The notes beneath the pieces were generated by a model. It worked only from the letters and a program-made list of their open reading frames with translations. It had not been told where the DNA came from and did no database searches. From JAOZTV01 sp965371805 (lineage in GTDB: Bacteria > Acidobacteriota > Aminicenantia > UBA2199), in NCBI GenBank assembly GCA_965371805.1, contig CBDUZW010000001.1, forward strand, positions 1 to 64,000: 64,000 bases of DNA, written 5' to 3'. Below, in pieces: positions 7,892 through 16,458 of the stretch (the stretch's first letter is position 1; every line of letters begins with the position of its first letter). The position numbers and the translations under genes are program-made.

Positions 7892-9766
7892 ATGCTAAAA
7901 AAAATTCTAATTTCTTTATCCGTTTTTTTGGTTTTTATTTTAAGTAATTGTGAAAATATAGGCTCAGATAACACCTTATCATTTACTATTTTGCAAACAT
8001 CAGACATACACAGTCATGCAGGTGGTTTTGGAGCATCTTTGGACTATACACCTCAAAATAATAGCGATAATGACAGTGTAAAAGGAGGCTTCACAAGACT
8101 GGCAAGCATGATTGCAAAAGTTAGAAATGAACAGAAAGCTGAAGATATTCCAGTAGTAGTGATTGATTCTGGAGATTTCCTGATGGGTACTATCTATGAT
8201 CTTGCAGTAACAGATCCGGTTTCATTCAAATATTTTCAGATGGTTGGATATGACGCAATAACACTTGGAAACCATGAGTTTGACTGGTCTCCGGCAGGAT
8301 TCGCCTACCTGCTTTCAAATGCAATGAAAACAGGCTTTACCGTTCCAATTATTGCATCAAATATGATTACTGACAGTAGTTCCGATTCAGATGATGATCT
8401 GGAAGCTATAATTCAAACTGGAGCCATTGTTGACAAAAAAATCCTGGAACTTTCAAATGGATTAAAAATTGGACTTCTTGGATATATGGGAATTGATGCA
8501 GATGAAAAAGCACCGGTAGCAGCACCGGTTACGTTTAACCATGACTACACATTTCTTCAGGCAAAAGTTGATGGATTAAGAGACACAGATGGAGTCGATA
8601 TTGTTGTACTAATTTCCCATGGAGGAATAAACAACGACGGATCTGGAGATGATAATTTAATAGCAGAAAATGTGTCCGGTATCGATGTGATAGCATCTGG
8701 ACATTTTCATACAGCTACACAAACATCCATAAAAAAGGGAACTTCGAATACAATAATTTTTTCTCCAGGCAGTTATGGTGAATATCTCAGTCGCCTGGAT
8801 ATCACCTATAATAAATCAACCGGATTAGTTGAAAACTCAGATTTTAAGCTGATAGCAGTTGATGATTCAGTTATAAACAGAACTGTTTTTGAATCAGTAG
8901 TATCAGGATATAAAGATGCAATAAACAGTGCACTTGCACCATTACTGGGTACTATGGGTTTAAGCAGTATCGACTCAGCAGTCTCTTCTGTATCATGGGA
9001 TATGGGAACTCACGGCAGTAAGGAATCAGGAATTGGAAATCTTACTGCAGATGGAATTAGAGCCGTTGTTTCAAACCTGGCTCCATTAAATGATGGTGTC
9101 CCTGTTCAGGTCTCAGTTATTCCAAATGGTGTTATCAGGGATGAACTATTTGTTGGTAAAACAGGTAAGGTTACTTTCACTGATGTATATAATACTCTGC
9201 CCCTTGGGACTTCACCAGACACAGCACAGCCTCTGCCAGGCTATCCAATGATGGCATTTTATGTAAACGGACCGGAGTTAAGAAATATATGTGAAGCAGG
9301 AATTACTCTCTCTGCAATGCTTGGTTCAGATTATTATTTAAATTATTCAGGAATAAGATTAGATTATAACCTTGCATTAGGGCAATACCTCCAGGGAGTT
9401 CAGGCAATATACTTATCTCCTGTTCAAGATTCAATTACATCAACAAAAGGTCCGGCTATTGATCTAACTGATACAATACCCTTGTACAAAATCTCAGTAA
9501 ATCTGTACTCTCTCCAAATGCTTGGAGTTATATCTCAGGTAACAGGTGGATTATTACCAATAAATCCAAGGGACAAAGATGGAAATATAGTCCCTCCTGC
9601 AGAATATATGTTATACCGAGTGGACTATGATGTAACTGCTGGTGTTCAGGAATTAAAAGAATGGATGACAATGCTCTTTTACCTTCAGAATTTCCCAACA
9701 GGAATTCCATCAGCAGTTTATGGTGATGGTGGAATCGGGATGGGAAGAATTAATTTTGTTCAGTAA
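7892..9766 (+). CDS. 5'-nucleotidase / UshA-like metallophosphoesterase lipoprotein
   Basis: A 624-residue lipoprotein. The leader ends in LSNC, a lipobox, so it should be anchored outside the inner membrane. The N-terminal calcineurin-like domain has the full dimetal set: TSDIHSH, DSGDFLMG, LGNHEFDW, LISHGG and SGHFHTA. The C-terminal half matches the 5'-nucleotidase substrate-binding domain (GNLTADGIRA, PNGVIRDEL). Such enzymes release phosphate from extracellular nucleotides or related esters. The location next to the PiT/DUF47 operon suggests phosphate scavenging. The start is set by GAGGAG just upstream of 7892; a reading from 7865 would add nine residues before the signal peptide. Confidence 0.9.
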   Translation: MLKKILISLSVFLVFILSNCENIGSDNTLSFTILQTSDIHSHAGGFGASLDYTPQNNSDNDSVKGGFTRLASMIAKVRNEQKAEDIPVVVIDSGDFLMGTIYDLAVTDPVSFKYFQMVGYDAITLGNHEFDWSPAGFAYLLSNAMKTGFTVPIIASNMITDSSSDSDDDLEAIIQTGAIVDKKILELSNGLKIGLLGYMGIDADEKAPVAAPVTFNHDYTFLQAKVDGLRDTDGVDIVVLISHGGINNDGSGDDNLIAENVSGIDVIASGHFHTATQTSIKKGTSNTIIFSPGSYGEYLSRLDITYNKSTGLVENSDFKLIAVDDSVINRTVFESVVSGYKDAINSALAPLLGTMGLSSIDSAVSSVSWDMGTHGSKESGIGNLTADGIRAVVSNLAPLNDGVPVQVSVIPNGVIRDELFVGKTGKVTFTDVYNTLPLGTSPDTAQPLPGYPMMAFYVNGPELRNICEAGITLSAMLGSDYYLNYSGIRLDYNLALGQYLQGVQAIYLSPVQDSITSTKGPAIDLTDTIPLYKISVNLYSLQMLGVISQVTGGLLPINPRDKDGNIVPPAEYMLYRVDYDVTAGVQELKEWMTMLFYLQNFPTGIPSAVYGDGGIGMGRINFVQ

Positions 9767-9803
9767 ATACCTATTGAAAAATAAAAAAATGATTTATCAC
9801 ATC

Positions 9804-9827
9804 GTAGGGGCTGGCCACAGCCCCTAC
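9804..9827. repeat. perfect GC-rich palindrome between convergent genes
   Basis: GTAGGGGCTG (9804-9813) and its exact complement CAGCCCCTAC (9818-9827) flank a 4-nt loop. It is related to the element at 2691-2717 by the shared CCCCTAC end and by its position between convergent stops. No T-run abuts it on either strand, so either a mobile palindromic repeat or a bidirectional hairpin terminator is possible. Confidence 0.6.
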
Positions 9828-9839
9828 AGAATTCTTAAC

Positions 9840-10883
9840 CTATTCGGTTTTTAAGATCTTATCTATAATATCCATTGCCTTTACTCCATCTTTTAAAGAA
9901 GATTGAGTTTCATAACTGTCATTTTCAAAGGCCTTTTTCAATTCATAAAAAGGACCGGAAAAGCCTGTTGTTCCATATTTTTCTAATCGCTTCCGAGGAA
10001 ATTTTTTTTTTTTAAGATCTCTATATCCTGAATAAAGACGACTTTGTTCTGCTTCATACCACTCAAAGATCCCATTTCCTACCTTCACAACCCCCGATTG
10101 AAATTCAAAACTTAAAGAGAATTCGAAATATCCCCTCTCACCGCCAACCTCAATATGAACCGGAATTTTGCCATCTGCAATAAGTAAAAGATTACTGGTT
10201 TTATCTATATATTCTCCCATTTTCACATGTGAATCCTTTATTTTCACTCTTTTGAAATAGAAATTAATAAGATCAATTAAATGAGTACCATCATGAAGCA
10301 GGGTTCCCCCTCCTTCAATATCAAACACTAGTTTTTCATATTTTTTGGGAACAGATCCAAGAAGTACTTTGCCATAAACAGTCCTCAGAGGGCCAAGCTC
10401 CTTTTGAGCGATAATATCCTTCATTAACAGATACCTTGGTTCCCATCTTCGAGGGTGATTAATAACAACTGGAATTTTTCTTTTCTTCCAGTTACTCAAC
10501 ATACTTTTTGCTTCCTTCAAAGTAATGTCAACCGGTTTTTCGAGTACAATCCCTTTTACTCCATTTTTGAGACAATAATTAAAAATCTCTTTATGAGTTG
10601 CGGTCCATGTAGCAATAATAACAACATCAGGCTTTAAGATGTTTATGGCAGTTTTGTAATCTGTAAACACTTCTGCATCCGGGAAAAACGCTTGAATTTT
10701 CTCTGCTCTATCAAGATCAAGATCAACTGCCCCAACCAGGTGGAAATAGTCCTTAAATTCTAAGAATCCTCCTATCAATGAAGCAGGTTTGCCTCTCAAC
10801 GGATCCAGTTCATGTAATAGACCGGCCTTTCCGCAACCGATCAATATGGTTTTTTTTTTATTATTATCTATCTTATTACCCAT
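9840..10883 (-). CDS. Gfo/Idh/MocA-family oxidoreductase
   Basis: A 347-residue NAD(P)-dependent sugar oxidoreductase. The N-terminal Rossmann fold is ILIGCGKAG, the catalytic-region motif is IVLEKPVDIT (EKP), and the C-terminal alpha/beta domain contains GGTLLHDGTHLIDL with the usual aspartate/histidine region. The family oxidises or reduces sugars and nucleotide sugars. It is the last gene of a tight group: its ATG overlaps the end of the GNAT gene, which overlaps the IspD-like gene. That coupling suggests a role in making a modified alditol or sugar for the glycan locus. The substrate is unknown. Confidence 0.85.
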   Translation of the reverse strand: MGNKIDNNKKKTILIGCGKAGLLHELDPLRGKPASLIGGFLEFKDYFHLVGAVDLDLDRAEKIQAFFPDAEVFTDYKTAINILKPDVVIIATWTATHKEIFNYCLKNGVKGIVLEKPVDITLKEAKSMLSNWKKRKIPVVINHPRRWEPRYLLMKDIIAQKELGPLRTVYGKVLLGSVPKKYEKLVFDIEGGGTLLHDGTHLIDLINFYFKRVKIKDSHVKMGEYIDKTSNLLLIADGKIPVHIEVGGERGYFEFSLSFEFQSGVVKVGNGIFEWYEAEQSRLYSGYRDLKKKKFPRKRLEKYGTTGFSGPFYELKKAFENDSYETQSSLKDGVKAMDIIDKILKTE

Positions 10884-11325
10884 CAATTAAATTAGAATCA
10901 CAATTTATCCATTCTCCATCAAGAGTGACTCCCATTTTTTTATATAGATCAATGGCTGGTTTATTCCAATCTAAAACCTGCCATCTAACTCTTTTACAAT
11001 TTTCTTTTTTGGCAAAACCAATAACCTCTTTTAATAATTTTGTCCCAATCCCATTTCCCCGGAAAGTTTCTTTTACATACAGATCGTCTAAATAAAGAGA
11101 TTTGCCGACCCATGTATAATAAACAAAATAGTACAGGGCAAAACCTGCAATCTGTCCATCAGCGGTTTCAGCCACATAACATGAGAAAAAATCTTTTTCC
11201 TCTATCATTTGTTCTACAGAATTTTTTACTTTTTCAGGTACCTTCTCAAATACTGCCAGTTCCTTTATCATTGAAAAGATTGAAGGATAATCAGATACCA
11301 TTGCTTTTCTTATGTTTATTTCCAT
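10876..11325 (-). CDS. GNAT-family N-acetyltransferase
   Basis: A 149-residue GNAT domain protein. The acetyl-CoA motif A is LYVKETFRGNGIGTKLL, and downstream RVRWQVLDWNKPAIDLYKKMG is typical of the diamine/aminoglycoside-like branch. It overlaps the IspD-like gene by 10 bp and the Gfo/Idh gene by 8 bp, so the three are translationally coupled. Acetylation of an amino sugar or of a small metabolite is plausible; nothing in the sequence fixes the acceptor. Confidence 0.85.
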   Translation of the reverse strand: MEINIRKAMVSDYPSIFSMIKELAVFEKVPEKVKNSVEQMIEEKDFFSCYVAETADGQIAGFALYYFVYYTWVGKSLYLDDLYVKETFRGNGIGTKLLKEVIGFAKKENCKRVRWQVLDWNKPAIDLYKKMGVTLDGEWINCDSNLIDG

Positions 11326-12005
11326 TTTTTAATAAATGCCTCCGCATAATCTATATCTTCCGGATAGGTTATTTTTATATTATCTATTGAACCTTCAATT
11401 ACATAAACATCAGCTAAATCCAATTTTAAAATCAGTGATCCATCATCTGTTACATTTAAGTTTTCTTTATTTTCAGCCATTTTATGCGCTTTTTTTATTA
11501 AACTCATATCAAAAGCCTGAGGGGTTTGAACTCTCTGAATAACATTTCTATCCGGAATACTTTTAATTATATTATTTTTATCCTTCTCTATTAAGGTATC
11601 CGGAGATGGCACCGCAGGAACCACAGCTCTATGTATGGATAGCCCCTCTATCAATCTATCAATCAACGCTGATGACACAAAAGGTCTTGCAGCATCATGG
11701 ATCAATACATTTTTTATTTTACTATCTGCAGAGAAAACGCCTGTGAAGGATGACTCCTGTCTTGTCTTCCCACCTTGTATGACCTTCTGGACTTTTTTAT
11801 ATCTATTTTTATTGATAATCGCTTCAGTCTGCTGAATATAATAAGCATTTGAAACAATCAGTATCTGATCAATTGCATTATGATTTTCAAAAGCTTCAAT
11901 AGAGTATTCAATTACACTTTTATCCCCTATCTTTAAAAACTGTTTAGGCAGATCCGTGCCAATTCTGCTGCCTGTCCCACCTGATAATATTATTGCCAGA
12001 TTCAT
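11316..12005 (-). CDS. IspD/TarI-family cytidylyltransferase
   Basis: A 229-residue nucleotidyltransferase of the IspD family. It shows the CTP-binding loop SGGTGSRIG..LPKQF, IHDAARPFVS and DDGSL. IspD makes CDP-methylerythritol for isoprenoids; close relatives (TarI, Bcs1 N-domain) make CDP-ribitol. Which one this is cannot be settled by eye. A second family member (16455-17117) sits in a clearer CDP-alditol context, and a decayed third copy lies at 13109-13302. The gene leads the overlapping IspD-like/GNAT/Gfo-Idh group, favouring either a housekeeping IspD trapped in the locus or a sugar-alditol activator. Confidence 0.8.
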   Translation of the reverse strand: MNLAIILSGGTGSRIGTDLPKQFLKIGDKSVIEYSIEAFENHNAIDQILIVSNAYYIQQTEAIINKNRYKKVQKVIQGGKTRQESSFTGVFSADSKIKNVLIHDAARPFVSSALIDRLIEGLSIHRAVVPAVPSPDTLIEKDKNNIIKSIPDRNVIQRVQTPQAFDMSLIKKAHKMAENKENLNVTDDGSLILKLDLADVYVIEGSIDNIKITYPEDIDYAEAFIKKWK

Positions 12006-12056
12006 TTTCTCATTCCATTGTTAAAAATCAAAATTTTCTTTTATTATCTGAATTAT

Positions 12057-12740
12057 TTAATTTCTTTTCATTAAGATTTTAGATTTATTATCTTTTTCAT
12101 CTTTGATATTATTGATAATCATAGGAAATATTTCATCAAAATTATTTAGAAAGCCTGAATCTATCAGTTTGATTTTTTCAAATAATATTTTCGGAAATTC
12201 TTTAAGTCTATAAATCAAATATTCTTTTTCAAAAAACATCTTTTCAGTAGCATTTGATAGGATTTTTTCCCAGGCAAAATCCACATTTAATGATATCAAA
12301 AAAATGTCAAACACATCTTTTGGATTATCCCTTGAAATAACAGCTGTAATTTTATTTGACAATATATTTTCAATATTATCAAGATTATATCCTTCCTTGC
12401 TTATAATAGCTCCAAATCGTTTAACTCTGTCATTTACAAAATCAAGTTGTAGTTTTTGAGATTTATCTATTACTAATATTTTTTTAAAATCCTTAGCGTC
12501 AACTTTTAACTGATATTCTAACGAGTTTTTAGAAAGTAAAAACAAAATTTCTTTAAAAGAAAAAGAAAATTGATTCGAATAATTAGTAAAAAAATCCAAA
12601 TCGTCCGAGTATCTTTTATTAAAAAAAAATCTATTAAGACAGGTCCCACCGGTAAGATAAAATTCAGTCTCAGTTGAAAAAATTATCTTTAAGACTATAT
12701 CCTGTAGTTTGTAAAGATTTCTATAATTTATATTTTCCAT
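12057..12740 (-). CDS. AbiEii/AbiGii-family nucleotidyltransferase toxin
   Basis: A 227-residue protein with the AbiEii (DUF1814) nucleotidyltransferase core: LTGGTCLNRFFFNKRYSDD, LDFF and later LQLDFVNDRV. AbiE toxins are abortive-infection type IV toxin-antitoxin components that block growth by nucleotide transfer to RNA targets. Its start overlaps the end of the 103-residue partner gene by 13 bp, so the two are coupled. It is much more AT-rich than neighbouring glycan genes and interrupts the locus between an IspD-like gene and an IspD relic, which points to insertion as an accessory module. Confidence 0.8.
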   Translation of the reverse strand: MENINYRNLYKLQDIVLKIIFSTETEFYLTGGTCLNRFFFNKRYSDDLDFFTNYSNQFSFSFKEILFLLSKNSLEYQLKVDAKDFKKILVIDKSQKLQLDFVNDRVKRFGAIISKEGYNLDNIENILSNKITAVISRDNPKDVFDIFLISLNVDFAWEKILSNATEKMFFEKEYLIYRLKEFPKILFEKIKLIDSGFLNNFDEIFPMIINNIKDEKDNKSKILMKRN

Positions 12741-13039
12741 GCTAATTTAGGAATATTTACCTTTTCATTTAAAAAATAATTTCTTAATATCAAGTATCTT
12801 GTGTTTATATATTCAAAATTAAATTTAGGAACCTGAAATTTATTTAAATAAAAAATCAAATCTTTTTCATTAAAAATTGTTAAATCATTTAAAACGTCAT
12901 TGCTATTTTTTAATATTTTAGAAAATAAAAAAGCTTTCTCTTTGGTGTTATTTTTATTATTTACAATTTCAATTATATCATTTTCTGTAAAGTCATAATC
13001 CCAAAAACAGTCTTCTAAAATTCTTTTGATGTTTTTCAT
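12728..13039 (-). CDS. probable partner (antitoxin-like) of the AbiEii nucleotidyltransferase
   Basis: A 103-residue, Asn/Lys/Ile-rich protein placed immediately upstream of, and overlapping, the AbiEii-type gene. It begins with a region resembling the small proteins (ECFWDYDFTENDI-type phrase, here DCFWDYDFTENDI) that often precede such nucleotidyltransferases and are presumed to be their antitoxins or co-factors. It lacks the winged-helix domain of classical AbiEi. Expressed from a strong promoter ending 6 bp before the ATG, probably leaderless. The antitoxin role is inferred from position only. Confidence 0.65.
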   Translation of the reverse strand: MKNIKRILEDCFWDYDFTENDIIEIVNNKNNTKEKAFLFSKILKNSNDVLNDLTIFNEKDLIFYLNKFQVPKFNFEYINTRYLILRNYFLNEKVNIPKLAWKI

Positions 13040-13045
13040 GTTTCT

Positions 13046-13074
13046 ATTATATATTCAAACTAAAAATTTTTCAA
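13046..13074 (-). promoter_or_regulatory. promoter of the AbiEii-type pair, predicted leaderless
   Basis: Minus strand: TTGAAA (13069-13074), 17 nt, TATAAT (13046-13051), then AGAAAC and the ATG at 13039. The transcript should start on the A of ATG. It gives the toxin pair its own expression, independent of the glycan operon. Confidence 0.6.
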
Positions 13075-13108
13075 TCAGATTCAATAACAGTAACCCATAT
13101 TTATTATG

Positions 13109-13302
13109 TTATTTTTTTTCCAGATTTTTAATTATATATTCTACATTTATTAGATCAGAAGGATAGGTGATCTTGATATTGTTGACAGACCCTTCAATAG
13201 ATTCTTCAATTACAATTTTACCCCTATCTATAAAAACTGCTTAAGTAAATCTCTACCTGTCCTGCTGCCTGTGCCACCAGATAATATTAATGCTAAATTC
13301 AT
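13109..13302 (-). pseudogene. internally deleted IspD-like cytidylyltransferase relic
   Basis: The ATG at 13302 overlaps the TGA of the upstream methyltransferase gene (ATGA). It opens with MNLALILSGGTGSRTGRD, nearly the start of the gene at 12005, but stops after LLKQFL. A few bases on, a second frame resumes with VIEESIEGSVNNIKITYPSD and ends at 13109, matching the C-terminus of the same family (VIEGSIDNIKITYPED). About 470 bp of the middle is gone. It is a dead third copy of the cytidylyltransferase. Confidence 0.8.
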
Positions 13303-14204
13303 TTGTCCAAAAAAAAAGTATGAGAATTTTTATTATAATACTCCGAATAACCGTAGATATTTTTCCAGAAATCCTTTACACAGATAATATCAGTAACATT
13401 GCTCCAATTTTCAAATAATTGTCTTGTTTTTGTAAGACTCAGCCAATTCCAATGATAGTTTCGAATAGGATTTAACTTATGTTCTGCTATATCCTGCATA
13501 CTAAAAAAATGTACTATCAATTTTGATGACGAAACTCTGCAGATTTCATTAACTGCCTTCTCTAATCCTTCCATTGAAAGATGCTCAAGTAAATCAGAAA
13601 CAAGTACATATTCAAATTCCCCATCAGATGCATCAATATCTAATGCATTTCCAACTCTAAAATCAATAGGGGGAAACATCTTTTCAGCATTATAAATATT
13701 CATCTCTGTTATATCAATACCAGTATAGTCTATAAATTCAGCTATCCCATAAGCATGCAGAAAACGATAATCATTAGCCGAACCGCAAGCCACTTCTAAA
13801 ACTTTTATTTTTTTATTAGACGCTTCTTTAAACGGCTTTAAGGTTTGTGACCATTTATTCATATAAATATCCCATGTGTCGGAAGAAACAACTTTTTCAA
13901 GGTTTTTCCACTGAAGGTATCTGGGAATTTTCTTCTCTTCATCAGAAGCGGAAGCTTCCATTCTTTTCTCTTCCTCTTTAAGATCCTTGTGGATTTTAAT
14001 GCAAAATTGAATTTCTTCTTCCATCAAATCATTAAAACGGTCTCCAAATATCTCATTAATAAAATAATGTCTTGTCATCACACTCTGCATATTTATACGA
14101 GGATTTTCAAATCCAGTTACCAAATATTCCTTCATTTTTTCACTGTCATTCTTAATCCAGGATTGACTTAAATTCTCTGTCTCTTTTAATAAAGACTCAT
14201 CCAT
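13299..14204 (-). CDS. class I SAM-dependent methyltransferase (downstream paralogue)
   Basis: A 301-residue protein with a helical N-terminal ~125 residues and a Rossmann methyltransferase domain: motif I is KVLEVACGSANDYRFL, followed by DYTGIDITE, FRVGNALDI and the post-motif YVLVSDLLEHL. It is a close paralogue of the gene at 14742-15647, with the same length and alignment throughout, so the two arose by tandem duplication. The start is the ATG at 14204 after AGGAGAT. Its stop overlaps the IspD relic. Methylation of a glycan or a lipid-linked intermediate is inferred from context. Confidence 0.82.
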   Translation of the reverse strand: MDESLLKETENLSQSWIKNDSEKMKEYLVTGFENPRINMQSVMTRHYFINEIFGDRFNDLMEEEIQFCIKIHKDLKEEEKRMEASASDEEKKIPRYLQWKNLEKVVSSDTWDIYMNKWSQTLKPFKEASNKKIKVLEVACGSANDYRFLHAYGIAEFIDYTGIDITEMNIYNAEKMFPPIDFRVGNALDIDASDGEFEYVLVSDLLEHLSMEGLEKAVNEICRVSSSKLIVHFFSMQDIAEHKLNPIRNYHWNWLSLTKTRQLFENWSNVTDIICVKDFWKNIYGYSEYYNKNSHTFFLDK

Positions 14205-14241
14205 ATATATCTCCTATTATTAACTGTAATTCTATCATAAT

Positions 14242-14394
14242 TTACTTTAAAAACTCTTCAGTAATTTTATTAATGATTCTTTTTGATCCATTTCCATCAG
14301 TATATCTATAGGCTTTTTTCAATATCTGCTGCCATTGCCCTTTATATCCATCTATTTCATATATTAAAAAATATTTGATCCACTCTTTGAACAT
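14242..14394 (-). pseudogene. C-terminal relic of an unidentified glycan gene
   Basis: A 50-codon frame lying between the two paralogous methyltransferases, directly preceded by an in-frame stop. Its end (YTDGNGSKRIINKI) resembles the DGxxSxRI tail of CDP-glycerol glycerophosphotransferase-like proteins such as the one at 17117-18388 (DGKSSDRIVGFL). It probably belongs to the same lost gene as the fragment at 14530-14718. The family assignment is weak. Confidence 0.4.
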
Positions 14395-14529
14395 TTAATA
14401 AAAAGGCAATATCCTACTCAATATAACTCGTATAAATTTCTTCTAATCATATCTGCATTTTAACACGATATTTTTGTAAGTCATGCTGCAAAATTCTCGC
14501 ATTATTTTGTTTTTTTATTGTTCATTTTA

Positions 14530-14718
14530 TCAATTATTCCAAAATATTTCTTTTCGTTTTAAATTACCCACATCAGATTGTCTGGTTCCTTTTCCGGCAG
14601 CAATTATTAAACAGTCCACATTTTCTCCATATATATCATTTTTATTAAGCAAAAATTAAGTCAAAACAGAGCTTACCCTATTTCCTCCAATACCTAATAA
14701 ACAGCAATATACATCCAT
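14530..14718 (-). pseudogene. N-terminal relic with internal stop, nucleotide-binding-like
   Basis: Starting at an ATG at 14718 the frame reads 20 codons to a TAA, then continues in the same frame for 41 codons. It contains CLIIAAGKGTRQSDVGNLK, a glycine-rich loop like those of nucleotidyltransferases or phosphate-binding enzymes. GAA to TAA would explain the internal stop. The rest of 14205-14741 shows no intact gene, so this whole 537-bp stretch looks like one eroding gene. Confidence 0.45.
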
Positions 14719-14741
14719 TTTGAATCGAAATACAGTATAAT

Positions 14742-15647
14742 TTATTTCTCTAAAAAAAAAGTGTGCGAATGTTGATTATAATATTCTGAATATCCAAAGG
14801 TTTTTTTCTGAAATTCTTTGATCCAGATAATATCAGTTACTTTACACCAATTTTCAAATAATTGTTTAGTTTTTGAACAACTAAGCAAATTCCAATGATA
14901 GTTTCGGATTGGATTTACTTTATGATCTACGGCATCCCCCATACTAAAAAAATTAATAATTAATTTTGATGCTGTAACTCTACATACCTCTTTTGCAGCA
15001 GTTTCTAAACCATGTAAAGAAAGATGCTCAAACAGATCAGAAACAAGTACATAATTATATTCCTTATCTTCTGCATTAATTTCCAAGGCATTTCCTACTC
15101 TGAAATCTATATCAGGAAACATTTTTTTTGCATTATCTATATTGGCTTCTGTCAAATCAATACCAGTATAAATCAAAAAATCTGCTATACCATATTGATA
15201 AAAAAAACGATAATCATTAGCTGAACCACAGGCTAGTTCTAAAACTTTAATTTTTTCTATTGATTTATTCTTGAATGGTTTTAAAACCTTTGACCATTTA
15301 TTCATATAAATATCCCATGTATCAGCAGAAACAACTTTTTCCAAGTTTTTCTGACGAAGATATCTGGGATATTTTCTTTCTTCATCAGAAGCTGCGGTTT
15401 CCATTCTTTTTTCTTCCTCTTTAAGAGCCTTGTGGATTTTAAGAATGAATTCAATTTCTTCTTCCATCAAATCCTTGAAACGGTCTCCAAAAATCTCATT
15501 AATAAAATAATGCCTTGTTATTATACTTGACATATTTATACGAGGATTTTGAAATCCGGTTACCAAATATTCCTTCACTACTTCTTTCTTAATTTTTATC
15601 CATGAGAGACTCAGGTTTTCTGTTTCTTTTAATAATAATTCATCCAT
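14742..15647 (-). CDS. class I SAM-dependent methyltransferase (upstream paralogue)
   Basis: A 301-residue paralogue of the product of 13299-14204, with the same architecture: a helical N-terminal region, then motif I KVLELACGSANDYRFF, IYTGIDLTE, FRVGNALEI and LVSDLFEHLS. Both end in a conserved SHTFFLEK/DK tail. The ATG at 15647 has an AGGAGA Shine-Dalgarno sequence. Conservation of all motifs suggests both copies work, perhaps on different acceptors. It follows the CDP-alditol module by about 120 bp and could be cotranscribed with it. Confidence 0.82.
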   Translation of the reverse strand: MDELLLKETENLSLSWIKIKKEVVKEYLVTGFQNPRINMSSIITRHYFINEIFGDRFKDLMEEEIEFILKIHKALKEEEKRMETAASDEERKYPRYLRQKNLEKVVSADTWDIYMNKWSKVLKPFKNKSIEKIKVLELACGSANDYRFFYQYGIADFLIYTGIDLTEANIDNAKKMFPDIDFRVGNALEINAEDKEYNYVLVSDLFEHLSLHGLETAAKEVCRVTASKLIINFFSMGDAVDHKVNPIRNYHWNLLSCSKTKQLFENWCKVTDIIWIKEFQKKTFGYSEYYNQHSHTFFLEK

Positions 15648-15765
15648 ATATTTCTCCTATTTTTTATAGTTATACCTACAATATTCCAAAGTTAAATTTT
15701 ACCCAACCGTTTTTTTCTACAATTTTATTAACTTGCTGAATGGCAGATTCATTTCTCTCAAAAAT

Positions 15766-16458
15766 TTATCTCTCTCTTACTAAAATTGGTTGCCCTTCAA
15801 GTACATTTGCTTCATCTGTGAGACAATATTTTACTGTTTTTACAACAGATCCGGGCTGCATGATTGTTGTGGGATCTTCATTTGGAGCAAGTTTTTTTCG
15901 AAGATCTGTTGCCGTTCTTCCCGGACATATTGTAAACACTTTTATATTATAATTTCTTAATTCTTCCGCCATTGTTAAGGAAAAACTAATTACTCCTGCC
16001 TTTGCTGCTGCATACCCGCTCCATCCTGGCCTTGCACCTATTCCGGCAGTAGACGCTATATTGATAATTTTACCACCATCTTTTTTCATATATTTTACAA
16101 CTTCTTTTGTGCACAAAAAAGTACCGGTCAGATTTGTTTCTATCATATCATTCCACTGTTTCAGCTCCATCTCGAGAAGCCCAACAGGCTCAACAAACCC
16201 GGCATTATTTATTAAGACATCGATTCTTCCAAATTTTTCTCTTGTTTGCTTAACCATATTCTTCACAGATTCTTCCTTCCTAACATCTGTCTTAATAAAA
16301 ATATTTTCACTCTTCAGTAAAGAAGAAGTCTCATTTAAAAACTTTTCGTTTCTTGAAACAAGCACAATTTTTGCACCTTCATTAGAAAGTTTAACTGCAA
16401 TTTCCCGGCCAATTCCCTGACTTGCTCCAGTTACAATCACAATTTTATTTTTTATCAT
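15766..16458 (-). CDS. short-chain dehydrogenase/reductase, possible ribulose-5-phosphate reductase
   Basis: A 230-residue classical SDR: cofactor loop TGASQGIGRE, NNAG, the catalytic serine in IASTAG, and YAAAK holding the catalytic Tyr/Lys. It overlaps the IspD/TarI-like gene by 4 bp and lies next to a TagB/TagF-family gene. In Haemophilus Bcs1, an IspD-like domain is fused to an SDR domain that reduces ribulose 5-phosphate, giving CDP-ribitol. Here the same two activities appear as two coupled genes. The substrate assignment is from this context; the SDR fold itself is certain. Confidence 0.85.
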   Translation of the reverse strand: MIKNKIVIVTGASQGIGREIAVKLSNEGAKIVLVSRNEKFLNETSSLLKSENIFIKTDVRKEESVKNMVKQTREKFGRIDVLINNAGFVEPVGLLEMELKQWNDMIETNLTGTFLCTKEVVKYMKKDGGKIINIASTAGIGARPGWSGYAAAKAGVISFSLTMAEELRNYNIKVFTICPGRTATDLRKKLAPNEDPTTIMQPGSVVKTVKYCLTDEANVLEGQPILVRER

